A program made the position numbers and the translations under genes. A stretch of DNA of 43,447 nucleotides from Fidelibacterota bacterium (GTDB lineage Bacteria > Fidelibacterota > Marinisomatia > Marinisomatales > Marinisomataceae), in assembly GCA_002701645.1 (NCBI GenBank), contig NZWP01000022.1, positions 21,982 to 65,428 of the forward strand. Direction: 5' to 3'. The notes under the pieces were generated by a model that did no database searches, was not told the origin of the DNA, and saw only the letters and a program-made list of their open reading frames with translations. Shown one piece after another: positions 33,702-42,472 of this stretch; position 1 is the stretch's first letter; each line of letters opens with the position of its first letter.

Positions 33702-33723
33702 AAAAAACCCCACGAATGTGTGG
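33702..33723 (-). terminator. Weak terminator candidate after the 178-residue gene
   Basis: On the minus strand CCAC (33723-33720) pairs with GTGG (33713-33710) around ACATTC. It is followed by GGG and six T (33707-33702). The stem is only four pairs, so this is tentative. It lies 43 bases past the stop of the gene at 33767-34303. Confidence 0.3.
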
Positions 33724-33766
33724 CTTGATGTTGTATAATTAGTTAGGCTTATCTATGGTGCCTTTA

Positions 33767-34303
33767 TTAACATTTATTTTCTATTCTCTGAATCCATTCT
33801 TTATCATCCGGGAATCCATAATTTTTATCATCTAAATAACCTAGAAAATTCTCGTAATCCTCTGAACTTGAGCATAATTCTTCCATAAATTGAAGAGCTT
33901 CCTTGTTGATAGGTTTTAAAACTTTATTAAATCCTTTATATTTTTCATCTTCTTCATTAAAAAATGGTGTATACCAATCTTCCATATGATTGTAAGCGCA
34001 TTCTTCAGGACTATCCCACAATCCGTGATTATCTTCACCATCAGCAAAATCTTCAGAAATCTTTTCAAATCCCTTATAATGAACTCTACCAAACCACTCA
34101 TAATCTGAAGTGTGTTCTGATATAGTTTCAGAAATTTTAACATAATTATCCAAATGGACAGCTGCATCTTCAGCTCTGCGTAACAATTCAATTGCTGCTT
34201 TTTCATCATATTCAAATAAAGCATCTGCTAACGAAGGTATTTCGTTAAAATCTTCATCGTCATTAAGATTAGATATCTTTAAAAGCAGTTCATCTTTTGT
34301 CAT
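33767..34303 (-). CDS. 178-residue acidic hypothetical protein between the tRNA-Ser copies
   Basis: The start is ATG 34303 (MTKDELLLKISNL), fixed by AAAAGGAG at 34318-34311; an ATG six codons upstream has no such site. The protein is acidic and mainly helical, without signal or membrane segments. Blocks include EYDEKAAIELLRRAEDAAVH, YEWFGRVHYKGFEKISEDFA and a C-terminal acidic run ending IENKC. It is the only gene between the intact tRNA-Ser and its 3' copy. Not recognised; cargo or relic of a small insertion. Confidence 0.65.
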   Translation of the reverse strand: MTKDELLLKISNLNDDEDFNEIPSLADALFEYDEKAAIELLRRAEDAAVHLDNYVKISETISEHTSDYEWFGRVHYKGFEKISEDFADGEDNHGLWDSPEECAYNHMEDWYTPFFNEEDEKYKGFNKVLKPINKEALQFMEELCSSSEDYENFLGYLDDKNYGFPDDKEWIQRIENKC

Positions 34304-34310
34304 TTTATTT

Positions 34311-34318
34311 CTCCTTTT
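34311..34318 (-). promoter_or_regulatory. Shine-Dalgarno AAAAGGAG deciding the start at 34303
   Basis: The sequence lies seven bases before ATG 34303 and between the two candidate start codons at 34321 and 34303, so it selects the downstream one. Confidence 0.7.
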
Positions 34319-34379
34319 CATTGCTCTTTCAGTTCAGTTTTGGTCATTTCATTGACTTTCTGACACTATTCAATTCCTT

Positions 34380-34416
34380 AAAATTAATCATAATAAATAA
34401 AATTAATCATAATAAA
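34380..34416. repeat. Tandem 19-base repeat beside tRNA-Ser
   Basis: AAAATTAATCATAATAAAT occupies 34380-34398 and is repeated at once at 34399-34417 with one change at the last base. It lies 8 bases from the tRNA-Ser 3' end, between the tRNA and the first accessory gene. Such direct repeats can be protein-binding sites of an integrase or regulator; simple AT-rich slippage is also possible. Confidence 0.6.
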
Positions 34417-34424
34417 GTTTATCG

Positions 34425-34511
34425 CGGAGAGAGAGGGATTCGAACCCTCGATACAGTTTCCCGTATAACACCTTAGCAGGGTGCCGCTTTCAACCACTCA
34501 GCCACCTCTCC
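34425..34511 (-). tRNA. tRNA-Ser, anticodon GCU
   Basis: The minus strand folds as an 87-base class II tRNA. The acceptor GGAGAGG pairs with TCTCTCC; D arm GCTGAGTGGTTGAAAGC; anticodon loop CTGCTAA with GCT for AGC/AGU serine codons. The long variable arm is ATACGGGAAACTGTAT; T arm GAGGG-TTCGAAT-CCCTC; discriminator G, as expected of tRNA-Ser. CCA is not encoded. It lies 27 bases after obgE in the same orientation and so closes the housekeeping convoy. Confidence 0.93.
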
Positions 34512-34538
34512 AAACATGGGGAATTTACATTAAGAATA

Positions 34539-35516
34539 CTATGAACTCGATAAAAAAGATACAAGTCGGTCTTTCAATGTATCTAATCCGACATTACTTA
34601 CTGATGAAATGTCTATATATTCTTCTGAAAAATCATTCCAATTCTCTAAATCTTCTACCTTATCCATTGTATCGCGCTTTGTACGTATTACCAATTTTGG
34701 CTTATCCATTAACGTCTTATTAAAACTAGACAGCTCATTTGATAACTTGTCAAATGTATCTTGTGGGTCAGGGTCTAAAATATCAATTAAAAATAATAAA
34801 ATTCTATTACGCTCTATATGTCTCAAGAATTGATGCCCCAATCCTTTACCTTGACTAGCGCCCTCAATAAGACCTGGAATATCGGCCATGACAAATGATT
34901 GATATTCTCCATATTTTACAATTCCTAAGTGAGGTTGTAAGGTTGTAAATGGATAGTCTGCGATCTTCGGTTTTGCCGTGGTCATCACAGATAATAAAGT
35001 AGATTTTCCAGCATTCGGTAAACCAACTAAGCCTACATCTGCTAAAATTTTTAGCTCCAGCTCAACTTGTAATGACTCTCCGGAAATTCCTTGCTGTGCA
35101 AATCTAGGAGTTTGTTGTGTAGAAGACTTGAAATTATAATTTCCTCTACCTCCAATACCACCCCTACAAACCACGCGATGCTCGTTTTCTTTAACCATAT
35201 CAACAACAACTTCGTTTGTATTTAAATCTTTAATAATTGTACCGCAAGGTACTTGAATAATAAGATCTTCTCCTGATTTACCTGTGCGCTTATTTGCTCC
35301 TCCAGATTTACCATTTTGAGCTTTATATAGACGACGATATCGAATATCTTGAAGTGTGTGTAAATTAGGGTTGGTTAAAAAAACAATGTTTCCGCCTTTT
35401 CCACCATTGCCGCCACTAGGACCACCTTTATCTATATATTTTTCTCGATGAAAAGCAACGACGCCTGTGCCACCGTTTCCGGCTTGCAATTTTATTTTTG
35501 CATAATCAATAAACAT
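34539..35516 (-). CDS. obgE: GTPase Obg/CgtA
   Basis: A 325-residue ribosome-associated GTPase. The Gly-rich Obg domain (residues 1-155) has FHREKYIDKGGPSGGNGGKGG and SGGANKRTGKSGEDL. The G domain follows with G1 GLPNAGKST (about 165-173), G2 F-T-T, G3 ADIPGLIEGA and a G4 reading RTKRDTMD, where the usual NKxD has become T-K-R-D. It ends soon after G5 and lacks the optional C-terminal domain. Obg acts in 50S assembly and stress control. It follows icd by nine bases and precedes tRNA-Ser. Confidence 0.95.
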   Translation of the reverse strand: MFIDYAKIKLQAGNGGTGVVAFHREKYIDKGGPSGGNGGKGGNIVFLTNPNLHTLQDIRYRRLYKAQNGKSGGANKRTGKSGEDLIIQVPCGTIIKDLNTNEVVVDMVKENEHRVVCRGGIGGRGNYNFKSSTQQTPRFAQQGISGESLQVELELKILADVGLVGLPNAGKSTLLSVMTTAKPKIADYPFTTLQPHLGIVKYGEYQSFVMADIPGLIEGASQGKGLGHQFLRHIERNRILLFLIDILDPDPQDTFDKLSNELSSFNKTLMDKPKLVIRTKRDTMDKVEDLENWNDFSEEYIDISSVSNVGLDTLKDRLVSFLSSS

Positions 35517-35525
35517 AATAAAAAC

Positions 35526-36788
35526 CTAAAAGTTGTTAATAATTTCGTCGCCAAATTCTGAACATTTTAACAGTGTTGCTCCAGACATTAAACGTTCAAA
35601 ATCGTATGTGACTCTCTTCTTATGAATTGCCATTTCTAGTGCTCTCTCAATAAGAGCAGCTGGCTCTGTCCATCCCATATACTGTAGCATCATGACACCA
35701 GACAAAATCACTGAAGAGGGATTAACCTTATCTAGTCCAGCATATTTTGGAGCCGTCCCATGGGTTGCTTCAAAGATAGCATGACCAGAACTATAATTAA
35801 TATTTGCTCCAGGAGAAATTCCTATACCACCAACCGCTGCCGCTGCAGAATCTGATAAATAATCACCGTTTAAATTCATCGTGGCTATTACATCATATTC
35901 ATCAGGTCTTAATAGAATTTGCTGAAGAAATGCATCGGCAATCACATCCTTAATAATAATCTTTCCTTCTGATTCAGCTTTAGCTTGAGCGGCATTAGCA
36001 GCATGGGCATCTTTCTTGTCTTTAATTCTGTCATATTCCATCCATGTAAATACCTTATCAGCATAGTTAGCTTCAGCATGTTCATAAGTCCATTTTTTAA
36101 AGTACCCTTCTGTGAACTTCATAATATTGCCTTTGTGAACTATCGTAACTGATCTTCTATTATGCTCAATAGCATACTTCAAGGCAGAATCAAATAGTCT
36201 TATTGAACCTTCTTTTGATATAGGTTTAATCCCAATAGAACTTGAGTCTGGAAATCTAATCTTGTGTCCTTCACCCAATTCATTTAATAAAGCAATAATT
36301 CGTCTTGCTCCATCAGAATCTTTTGGAAATTCTATTCCACTGTATACATCTTCTGTATTTTCTCTAAACAACACAAAATTAACCCTATAAGGGTCCACAA
36401 TCGCTGCAGGAGCGCCTCGAAACCATCTTACAGGACGTACACAAGCATATAGATCTAATTCTTTCCTTAATGTTACATTTAATGAGCGCATTCCACCCCC
36501 AACAGGAGTAGTCAGCGGACCTTTGATTCCTACGTAATGAGATTTAAGAATATCTAATGTTTCAGATGGGAGCCATTCCCCTGTTTTATTAAACGCTTTT
36601 TCTCCGCATAAAACCTCTAACCATTCAATTTTTTTTGAACCTTTATAACAATGCTCAACTGCAGCATCAATTACTTTTTGTGCAGCATTCCAAATATCTG
36701 GTCCAATACCATCTCCCTCTATAAATGGAATAATCGGATTATCGCTTACAATCAATTGATTATCTTTATAAGTTATCTTATCAGCCAT
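35526..36788 (-). CDS. icd: NADP-dependent isocitrate dehydrogenase
   Basis: A 420-residue dimeric-type (E. coli-like) isocitrate dehydrogenase of the TCA cycle. It shows [33 protein letters not shown] with substrate-site Ser/Arg, [25 protein letters not shown] and [16 protein letters not shown]. The coenzyme site [17 protein letters not shown] has the Lys-Tyr pair that marks NADP use. It overlaps coaD by eight bases, an unusual partner, so its place in the convoy probably reflects genome streamlining. Confidence 0.96.
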   Translation of the reverse strand: MADKITYKDNQLIVSDNPIIPFIEGDGIGPDIWNAAQKVIDAAVEHCYKGSKKIEWLEVLCGEKAFNKTGEWLPSETLDILKSHYVGIKGPLTTPVGGGMRSLNVTLRKELDLYACVRPVRWFRGAPAAIVDPYRVNFVLFRENTEDVYSGIEFPKDSDGARRIIALLNELGEGHKIRFPDSSSIGIKPISKEGSIRLFDSALKYAIEHNRRSVTIVHKGNIMKFTEGYFKKWTYEHAEANYADKVFTWMEYDRIKDKKDAHAANAAQAKAESEGKIIIKDVIADAFLQQILLRPDEYDVIATMNLNGDYLSDSAAAAVGGIGISPGANINYSSGHAIFEATHGTAPKYAGLDKVNPSSVILSGVMMLQYMGWTEPAALIERALEMAIHKKRVTYDFERLMSGATLLKCSEFGDEIINNF

Positions 36789-37272
36789 TGTTCTCTTTCA
36801 TTTTTTCTATCAATCTATTTTCAACACTTTTTGGTACAAACTTAGATAAATCAGTATTGTATTTAGCCAATTCTCTAATAATGGTAGAATTCAAATGAAG
36901 AAATTTCTCATTTGATACCATTAAAATAGTAGAGATATCAGGATTAATGCCATAATTTACCATTGCCATTTGAAATTCTAATTCAAAATCGCTCACATGT
37001 CTCAACCCTCTAATAATAGCCACAGCACCATGCTCTTTTGCAAATCTTATTACTAAATTTTTTGGATTAGAATGCACATAAACATTTTCAATATCATGAA
37101 CACATTCTTCTATCATATCCATTCTTTCTTCATGAGAAAATAATGGATTTTTATGCAAATTATCTGAGATACAAATATGTACTTCATCAAACAACTTTGC
37201 TGCTCTTTTTGTGATATCAAGATGTCCATAGTGAAGTGGATCAAAAGTGCCTGGATATATTATTCTTTTCAT
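36781..37272 (-). CDS. coaD: Pantetheine-phosphate adenylyltransferase
   Basis: A 163-residue enzyme of coenzyme A synthesis that transfers AMP from ATP to 4'-phosphopantetheine. The nucleotidyltransferase motif is [15 protein letters not shown], with the H-x-G-H histidines. Later are [19 protein letters not shown] and [24 protein letters not shown] use ATG 37272 (overlapping the rsmD stop as ATGA), not the in-frame TTG at 37281. The E-L-A-K-Y ending is complete and length is typical. Confidence 0.95.
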   Translation of the reverse strand: MKRIIYPGTFDPLHYGHLDITKRAAKLFDEVHICISDNLHKNPLFSHEERMDMIEECVHDIENVYVHSNPKNLVIRFAKEHGAVAIIRGLRHVSDFELEFQMAMVNYGINPDISTILMVSNEKFLHLNSTIIRELAKYNTDLSKFVPKSVENRLIEKMKENNG

Positions 37273-37775
37273 GCTTCCCAATATAGTAGTTGTGTGTCCC
37301 CAAATTTACCAATTTTATGATACCCTGCAAGCGATTCATTTTTACTGCATTCAAGGACAAAAATTCCTCCAGGATTTAGTTTTTTACAAGCCAAATCAAT
37401 AAGTGCGGGTAGATTAGCTAGTCCATATGGTGGATCAGCAAAGATAACATCGTATTTATCGCATTTTTTAAGAAATCTTAATGAATCTCTCACCAGAAAA
37501 TTAAAATGGTTATAATTGATTGATTCTGCGCTCTTCCTAATTTGACTCATATGCTGCTTATTCATCTCTATAAAAGTAACGGTATTTGCTCCCCTACTAC
37601 TCGCTTCAAAACCAACGATACCAGATCCTGCATATAAATCTAAAAAATCTTTATTCTCAAGAGATCTTAGTGTATCAAAAAGACTTTTTCTAACAATAGA
37701 TGTAGTTGGTCTATATAAAAACCGAGGATTTATGATAATTGATTGATTTTTAAATGTACCAGCTAATATCTTCAT
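37269..37775 (-). CDS. rsmD: 16S rRNA (guanine966-N2)-methyltransferase
   Basis: A 168-residue SAM-dependent methyltransferase of the RsmD type. It begins MKILAGTFKNQSIIINPRFL, then R-P-T-T-S-I-V-R-K-S-L-F-D-T-L. The SAM loop is LDLYAGSGIVGFEASSRGA and the catalytic motif is FADPPYGL. Pairing with coaD is a very common gene order in bacteria. ATGA overlap with the 474-residue gene upstream. Confidence 0.93.
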   Translation of the reverse strand: MKILAGTFKNQSIIINPRFLYRPTTSIVRKSLFDTLRSLENKDFLDLYAGSGIVGFEASSRGANTVTFIEMNKQHMSQIRKSAESINYNHFNFLVRDSLRFLKKCDKYDVIFADPPYGLANLPALIDLACKKLNPGGIFVLECSKNESLAGYHKIGKFGDTQLLYWEA

Positions 37776-39196
37776 GACCTCAAAGCTGTAATATATAAAT
37801 GAACTGAATTATTGGTCTTGGTATATAAAATCTTTCTTAGGATTAAATTATTATACTGCTTTACATCTTGAAGAATTTTTATTGATGTATCTATGCTTTC
37901 GCATCTAATAACAATATTATCAGATATTTTATCAAAAAATGAACCGTCAGTTCGTTCAAATTGACTAGTATTATCTATGCTAGAGATTAAGCTTAATAAA
38001 TCATATACCAATATAGAGCTTTCTATCGATGGGACTGTAGATAATGTGACAGTATATGCGCCACTTATACCATCGTTAGCATTAGTATTGATATTAATTC
38101 GACTATCAACAATAACTATGCTTTGAATTTTATCCATATTGTCAGAATTGGTAATCATTTCAAATTCATTAATAGCGGCATATGAACTAGTACGATATTT
38201 TTGTACCTGATTGACGGGAGGTTTAGTTTGTATCTCTTTAATTTCCTGTATATTTAACGGAGTTTCATTATATATAAAATCAAAGTCACTTATTGCTGCT
38301 AAAGTAAAGATTAGTAATCCTAAGGTTAATAATCCTGCAACAATATTTTGTAAATATTGAGAGAAGTTAAAATGACTGCTTTTATCAAGAACAATTCTTG
38401 CCTTGCTATAATTTTGATTATCTAAAATTTGCACCCCAAAAGGTTTAACAAAATTTAATATAGGCGATGAATCTTTTATGATTTTTGCAAAAAATTCTAC
38501 AATCTTTACATCGTTAAACATAATATGTTTAAGATTGGCATTTTTAAAATCTCTCTCTTTAAACTTAGCCGTATCAGTTAATCCTACAATTCTTCTAAAT
38601 CCTTTATCTTTTCCAGTAAAACTTCCCCTATAGAAAGAAAATCCTTTTTTTGAATAATTAAAAATCGAATATATGCGCGATGACTTAGTAACGGCATATT
38701 GAGTACTTTTAGTCCCTGAAAGAACAATACTAGATATTGGAACAAGAAACTTAATATCTACTCCAGAATTATTAAAATTCAACTTAATCTTCTCTCTTAA
38801 ATAATGATTCATTTCTGCTGTATGAAATATATTTTTTGAAGATTTCTTACTCTCCGATATTGAAAAATAATTTCTAAACAACTCTTTCCACTTACCTTGC
38901 AATTCTTGCTTAATTTTCTGAGATAAATTTGACTGATTTTTTTTAGATATAACACTCAAAGAATGAGATAATATCGAGTCATCTATAGCGATAGCTGCTT
39001 TTCTATTTTCTAAATCTATTTTTTCGCCTAACTCGTCAAGCGCTTGTGCAATCACGCTACTTAATAGTTTAGAATTATTATCTATTGATATAAGATTATG
39101 ATGAAATTTTATTTTGAGCTCTAAGTGTGCTGAATCAGTTTCAGAGCTTTTTTTAAATACAGAAAGAGTATCGCTATATACTATAAAGTACAGCAA
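37772..39196 (-). CDS. 474-residue single-pass protein, PilM/PilN- or GspL-like layout (tentative)
   Basis: The frame opens at TTG 39196; no ATG lies within the first 140 codons. A soluble region of about 300 residues includes AIAIDDSILSHSLSV and two-stranded patterns that recall an actin-like fold. A single membrane helix follows (IVAGLLTLGLLIFTLAAI, near 307-324), then a C-terminal domain of about 150 residues. Soluble-helix-soluble with a ferredoxin-like tail is the layout of GspL or of fused PilM-PilN. No other pilus or secretion gene is in the window, so this remains weak. It starts four bases after the 261-residue gene. Confidence 0.6.
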   Translation of the reverse strand: MLYFIVYSDTLSVFKKSSETDSAHLELKIKFHHNLISIDNNSKLLSSVIAQALDELGEKIDLENRKAAIAIDDSILSHSLSVISKKNQSNLSQKIKQELQGKWKELFRNYFSISESKKSSKNIFHTAEMNHYLREKIKLNFNNSGVDIKFLVPISSIVLSGTKSTQYAVTKSSRIYSIFNYSKKGFSFYRGSFTGKDKGFRRIVGLTDTAKFKERDFKNANLKHIMFNDVKIVEFFAKIIKDSSPILNFVKPFGVQILDNQNYSKARIVLDKSSHFNFSQYLQNIVAGLLTLGLLIFTLAAISDFDFIYNETPLNIQEIKEIQTKPPVNQVQKYRTSSYAAINEFEMITNSDNMDKIQSIVIVDSRININTNANDGISGAYTVTLSTVPSIESSILVYDLLSLISSIDNTSQFERTDGSFFDKISDNIVIRCESIDTSIKILQDVKQYNNLILRKILYTKTNNSVHLYITALRS

Positions 39197-39200
39197 TCAA

Positions 39201-39986
39201 TTAATTATCCCAACTTCTAGTTCCGTCTATGATATACCCATGACTTCTAGTCTTTAGAGAAAAGAATCCATATCTATTATCTCTATAAGAACGAATTGGA
39301 CTTGACACTCTAACAGAGTTTGCTTCTTCGTTTATTTCGATAATATAAGGATCTCCTGTCAAAGGACATACAAGCTGAGATGCATCTGGAAGAAATACAA
39401 AGTTATAAGGGCTAGTTTCTTTTCTAAATCTTCTATCAAAATATGATATAGTTTCTACGCGCTCAAATGTTGCTTCTTTAACAACGCTTAAGAATAATGG
39501 ATCTTCTTGTATTTCAAAAAGATTTCTCTTCTGAACATATAAAGTATCTTCTAATCCAGTATCTTCAGAAAGCATTACTACGGTCACTGTTGTATCTACA
39601 ATCGTTTCTTTTGCAACTCTTCTCTGTCCAAAAGTTGTATCATATTCTACGTCAAAACCTCTAGGAACATTAACAAGAAATTCTTCGCCATTTAATTTTA
39701 CTGATTGATCTCCTAGAAATGTGGAATCTGCCATCACTGAATCTCTGACAGCGTTGACAAGTGTTACAGCTTTTAGGCCATCTTCTTCATATTTTCCTAT
39801 CAAAATATTATGAAAGTTTTCAACGTTGTATAATGCTTGCATGCGAGATCTACTTTCATTCTTATACATATCTTCTTCTTCCCATATCAGACTAGGGACA
39901 TAGATTACAAGCAAGGTAAGTAGGAACACAAAGAAAGTAATTATTTCTAAGTAGTCGTTAAAAAATTTTTGTCTGGCTTTATTCAT
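39201..39986 (-). CDS. 261-residue membrane-anchored protein of unknown function
   Basis: I start at ATG 39986, which has GGAG at 39996-39993; a GTG four codons upstream overlaps that site. The protein has one N-terminal helix (IITFFVFLLTLLVIYVPSLI), then an extracytoplasmic part. That part holds a helical section (SRSRMQALYNVENFHNIL) and beta-rich segments rich in Thr and Val (IVDTTVTVVML). The C-terminal section contains CPLTGDPYIIEI and SHGYIIDG; C-P-L-T-G resembles the ends of prepilin-like or envelope proteins. With the next gene it may form an envelope pair. Confidence 0.65.
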   Translation of the reverse strand: MNKARQKFFNDYLEIITFFVFLLTLLVIYVPSLIWEEEDMYKNESRSRMQALYNVENFHNILIGKYEEDGLKAVTLVNAVRDSVMADSTFLGDQSVKLNGEEFLVNVPRGFDVEYDTTFGQRRVAKETIVDTTVTVVMLSEDTGLEDTLYVQKRNLFEIQEDPLFLSVVKEATFERVETISYFDRRFRKETSPYNFVFLPDASQLVCPLTGDPYIIEINEEANSVRVSSPIRSYRDNRYGFFSLKTRSHGYIIDGTRSWDN

Positions 39987-39992
39987 TTTAGG

Positions 39993-39996
39993 CTCC
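39993..39996 (-). promoter_or_regulatory. Shine-Dalgarno GGAG deciding the start at 39986
   Basis: GGAG ends six bases before ATG 39986. The alternative GTG at 39998 lies directly on it, so GTG is unlikely to be used. Confidence 0.6.
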
Positions 39997-40032
39997 ACAG
40001 AATTTACAATAAATCAAGAACATAGCAATATA

Positions 40033-41115
40033 TTAATCCTCAAATTTTTCAAATTTAATGTCTTTATCTTTTTCTATTTCATAGTACTCTTTAATAATTC
40101 TTTTTTCGTCTTTAGAAAGGCTTTTAGGCACGTCTACTTGAATCTTAACAAGTTGATCTCCTCGACTTGTTTTTCCAAGCTTAGGAAACCCTTTACCTTT
40201 AATTCTTAGAATCTGACCAGGTTGAAGCCCTGAAGGAATTTTTAAGCTAGCATGGCCATTAATCGTTGGAATATCAATCTTATCCCCAAAAACAACCTGA
40301 GAATAACCAATTTTTACCTGCAATAAAACATCGTTTCCATATCTTGAAAAATGCTCATGCTCTTCTTCTTCAAAAAAAACATATAAATCGCCTGCATTAC
40401 TATTAATATCTTCATGCCCTTGTGAGTCTAAAGTCATATAATTGCCATTTTCCACTCCTACTGGAATTTTAATTTTGATTGTTTCTTCCTTTTTAATCAT
40501 ACCATTTTTATCTGCACCTGATGGAATTTTCTCAATAGTCTTTCCATATCCTTTACATTGAGGACAAACTGACGTAGATCTCATTTGACCTAAAAATGAA
40601 TTGGTGACTCTTGTTACTTGCCCTACACCATTACATACTGTACAATTAGAGAAGGTTGCCCCATCTGCCAACTTCAGTCTTTTCAGTTTAATTTTCTTTT
40701 CACCGCCATTAACAATTTCAGCATATGAGACTTCAATCTTAACCTTAACATCACCACCGCTTCTTGGCTTAGATGAAGATCTTCCTCCAGAAAAGAATGA
40801 TTCGAATGGATTTTTTCCTCCAAAAATATCTCCAAACTGATTAAAAATATCATCCATGTTCATTGAATTAAAGCCTGCTTGTCCTCCACCCATTCCATTA
40901 AATGCAGAATGACCAAATTGATCATATTGCTGTCTTTTTGACGCATCACTTAATATTGAATATGCTTCAGCGGCTTCCTTAAACTTCTTTTCAGCGTCTT
41001 TATTATCAGGATTTTTGTCTGGATGATACTTCATAGCAATCTTGCGATATGCACGCTTTATATCGTTATCATTAGAGCCTTTTGATACACCTAATATATC
41101 ATAGAAATCTTTCAT
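40033..41115 (-). CDS. dnaJ: Chaperone DnaJ with a reduced zinc-binding domain
   Basis: A 360-residue Hsp40. The J domain (residues 1-68) has YHPDKNPDNK with the HPD motif. A Gly/Phe-rich linker follows (FNGMGGGQAGFNSM). The cysteine-rich domain keeps only two of the usual four C-x-x-C-x-G-x-G units: CTVCNGVG and CPQCKGYG, about 24 residues apart. By spacing these fit units II and III (zinc centre 2); units I and IV (zinc centre 1) are replaced by KLADGATFSN and KIPSGADKNG. The C-terminal peptide-binding domains are intact. It overlaps grpE by four bases; DnaK is not in the window. Confidence 0.92.
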   Translation of the reverse strand: MKDFYDILGVSKGSNDNDIKRAYRKIAMKYHPDKNPDNKDAEKKFKEAAEAYSILSDASKRQQYDQFGHSAFNGMGGGQAGFNSMNMDDIFNQFGDIFGGKNPFESFFSGGRSSSKPRSGGDVKVKIEVSYAEIVNGGEKKIKLKRLKLADGATFSNCTVCNGVGQVTRVTNSFLGQMRSTSVCPQCKGYGKTIEKIPSGADKNGMIKKEETIKIKIPVGVENGNYMTLDSQGHEDINSNAGDLYVFFEEEEHEHFSRYGNDVLLQVKIGYSQVVFGDKIDIPTINGHASLKIPSGLQPGQILRIKGKGFPKLGKTSRGDQLVKIQVDVPKSLSKDEKRIIKEYYEIEKDKDIKFEKFED

Positions 41116-41618
41116 TTTTTATTTACCACTACTTTTGCATGCCTAACAATCAAATCTTTATATTTAAATCCTAATTCATAAACCTCTACTATCTCATCAT
41201 CTTTTTTATCTTCTAAATTAGTAGTAGTAAGCGCTTCATGTAATTCTGGATTAAAAATCTCCCCTGTTTTTCCAAATTCTTTGATTTCTTTATTATTCAT
41301 CTTTTTTAAGAAATCTTCTCTAATTAGCAATAATGCTTTCTTGGTATTTTCGTCCTTATAAGATTCAATCCCTCTATTGATATTGTCTAATATAGACAAA
41401 AAATCAAGAATAAAACTTTTACCATCATACTTAAAAAGCGCAGATATTTCAGATTCTTTTCTTTTTCGAAAATTATCAAATTCTGCTTTCAGTCTAAGCT
41501 GTTTATCCTCGAGAGATTTAATGACATCTTCTAAATCTTTTTTTGTCATTCTCTTCTTTGGAGCAACTTTTACGCGAGCAGAAGAACTACCTGACCCATT
41601 TTTTACTTTTTTGCTCAT
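41112..41618 (-). CDS. grpE: Nucleotide exchange factor GrpE
   Basis: A 168-residue protein: a basic, Ser-rich start, a long coiled coil (KKDLEDVIKSLEDKQLRL then the hallmark AEFDNFRKRKESE) and the C-terminal beta wing with GEIFNPELHEALTT. GrpE releases ADP from DnaK. It overlaps ftsX and dnaJ by four bases on either side. Linking grpE-dnaJ to ftsEX is unusual in my knowledge. No upstream CIRCE-like repeat is visible. Confidence 0.93.
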   Translation of the reverse strand: MSKKVKNGSGSSSARVKVAPKKRMTKKDLEDVIKSLEDKQLRLKAEFDNFRKRKESEISALFKYDGKSFILDFLSILDNINRGIESYKDENTKKALLLIREDFLKKMNNKEIKEFGKTGEIFNPELHEALTTTNLEDKKDDEIVEVYELGFKYKDLIVRHAKVVVNKK

Positions 41619-42472
41619 AATAATATCCTCTTCATTGCTTTATTGGATGCATAAATACCTATTATTAAAGATAAGCCAATCATCCAAACCCATAAAAAAT
41701 TATCAATTTGTATATTCAAATTGAAGTAGGAATTTATTACAATGAAACTATAATTCACTAATAAAAATGCAATAAGTGATCCTATGATAGATTGCAATAT
41801 TGATTCAATAAAGAAAGGTATCTTAATAAACATATTTGATGCACCATTGTATTGTAATATTTCAATAAAATCACTTCGATTGGACATAGAAAGTTTGACC
41901 GTATTTGATATCATTTGAATTGAAATAAAAACAATTGCAATTACGAGTATCAGAAAAAAGAAAATAAAAAGATTAATTTTATCCTCAATATTATCAATAT
42001 AAACACCTCGATACTCTATACTATCTACAAAATCATACTTTTCTATTTCACTAATTAATAATTCTATCTTATTCAAATCAAAGTTGCTTTTTTCTAGCGA
42101 AACTTTTAATGACATTGGAAGAGGATTGTATCCCAACATATCTACAACATCCTCTCCAAACTCTTCTAAAAAAATATCTGCAGATTTATCTTTATCAATC
42201 AATACAATAGAAGATATAACAGGGTTTGATTCTAACTGCTTAATTATAGCATTAGATTGATCTAAGTCTACCTTCTCTTGTAAAAAAACCTCAAAAGTAT
42301 ACTTTGAACGAAAAAAATTAATAAGACTGTCTGTATTAAATCCAGCAATAAAGAAAGTTCCAAGAATGGTAAAATTGATTAAAATTGTTATTATACATAA
42401 AAAATTGGTCAATTTATTTCTCAAAAAACTCTTTAATCCTTCGGCAAAAAGAAAGGCTACTTTATCAATCAT
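41615..42472 (-). CDS. ftsX: Cell division protein FtsX
   Basis: A 285-residue four-helix membrane protein of the FtsX group. A first helix (about 18-42) is followed by an extracytoplasmic domain. That domain carries YTFEVFLQEKVDLDQSNAI and the conserved pattern G-Y-N-P-L-P-M-S-L-K-V. Three C-terminal helices follow, with RSDFIEILQYNGASNMFIKI between the second and third, the loop that contacts FtsE. FtsEX transduces ATP hydrolysis to peptidoglycan hydrolases at the septum. Overlaps ftsE by four bases. Confidence 0.92.
   Translation of the reverse strand: MIDKVAFLFAEGLKSFLRNKLTNFLCIITILINFTILGTFFIAGFNTDSLINFFRSKYTFEVFLQEKVDLDQSNAIIKQLESNPVISSIVLIDKDKSADIFLEEFGEDVVDMLGYNPLPMSLKVSLEKSNFDLNKIELLISEIEKYDFVDSIEYRGVYIDNIEDKINLFIFFFLILVIAIVFISIQMISNTVKLSMSNRSDFIEILQYNGASNMFIKIPFFIESILQSIIGSLIAFLLVNYSFIVINSYFNLNIQIDNFLWVWMIGLSLIIGIYASNKAMKRILL

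Noticed and set aside
29862-34511. Complete defence island or prophage
   Set aside because: No integrase, helicase, restriction subunit, toxin or phage structural gene is recognisable; only a broken nuclease-like gene, so I call it accessory only.
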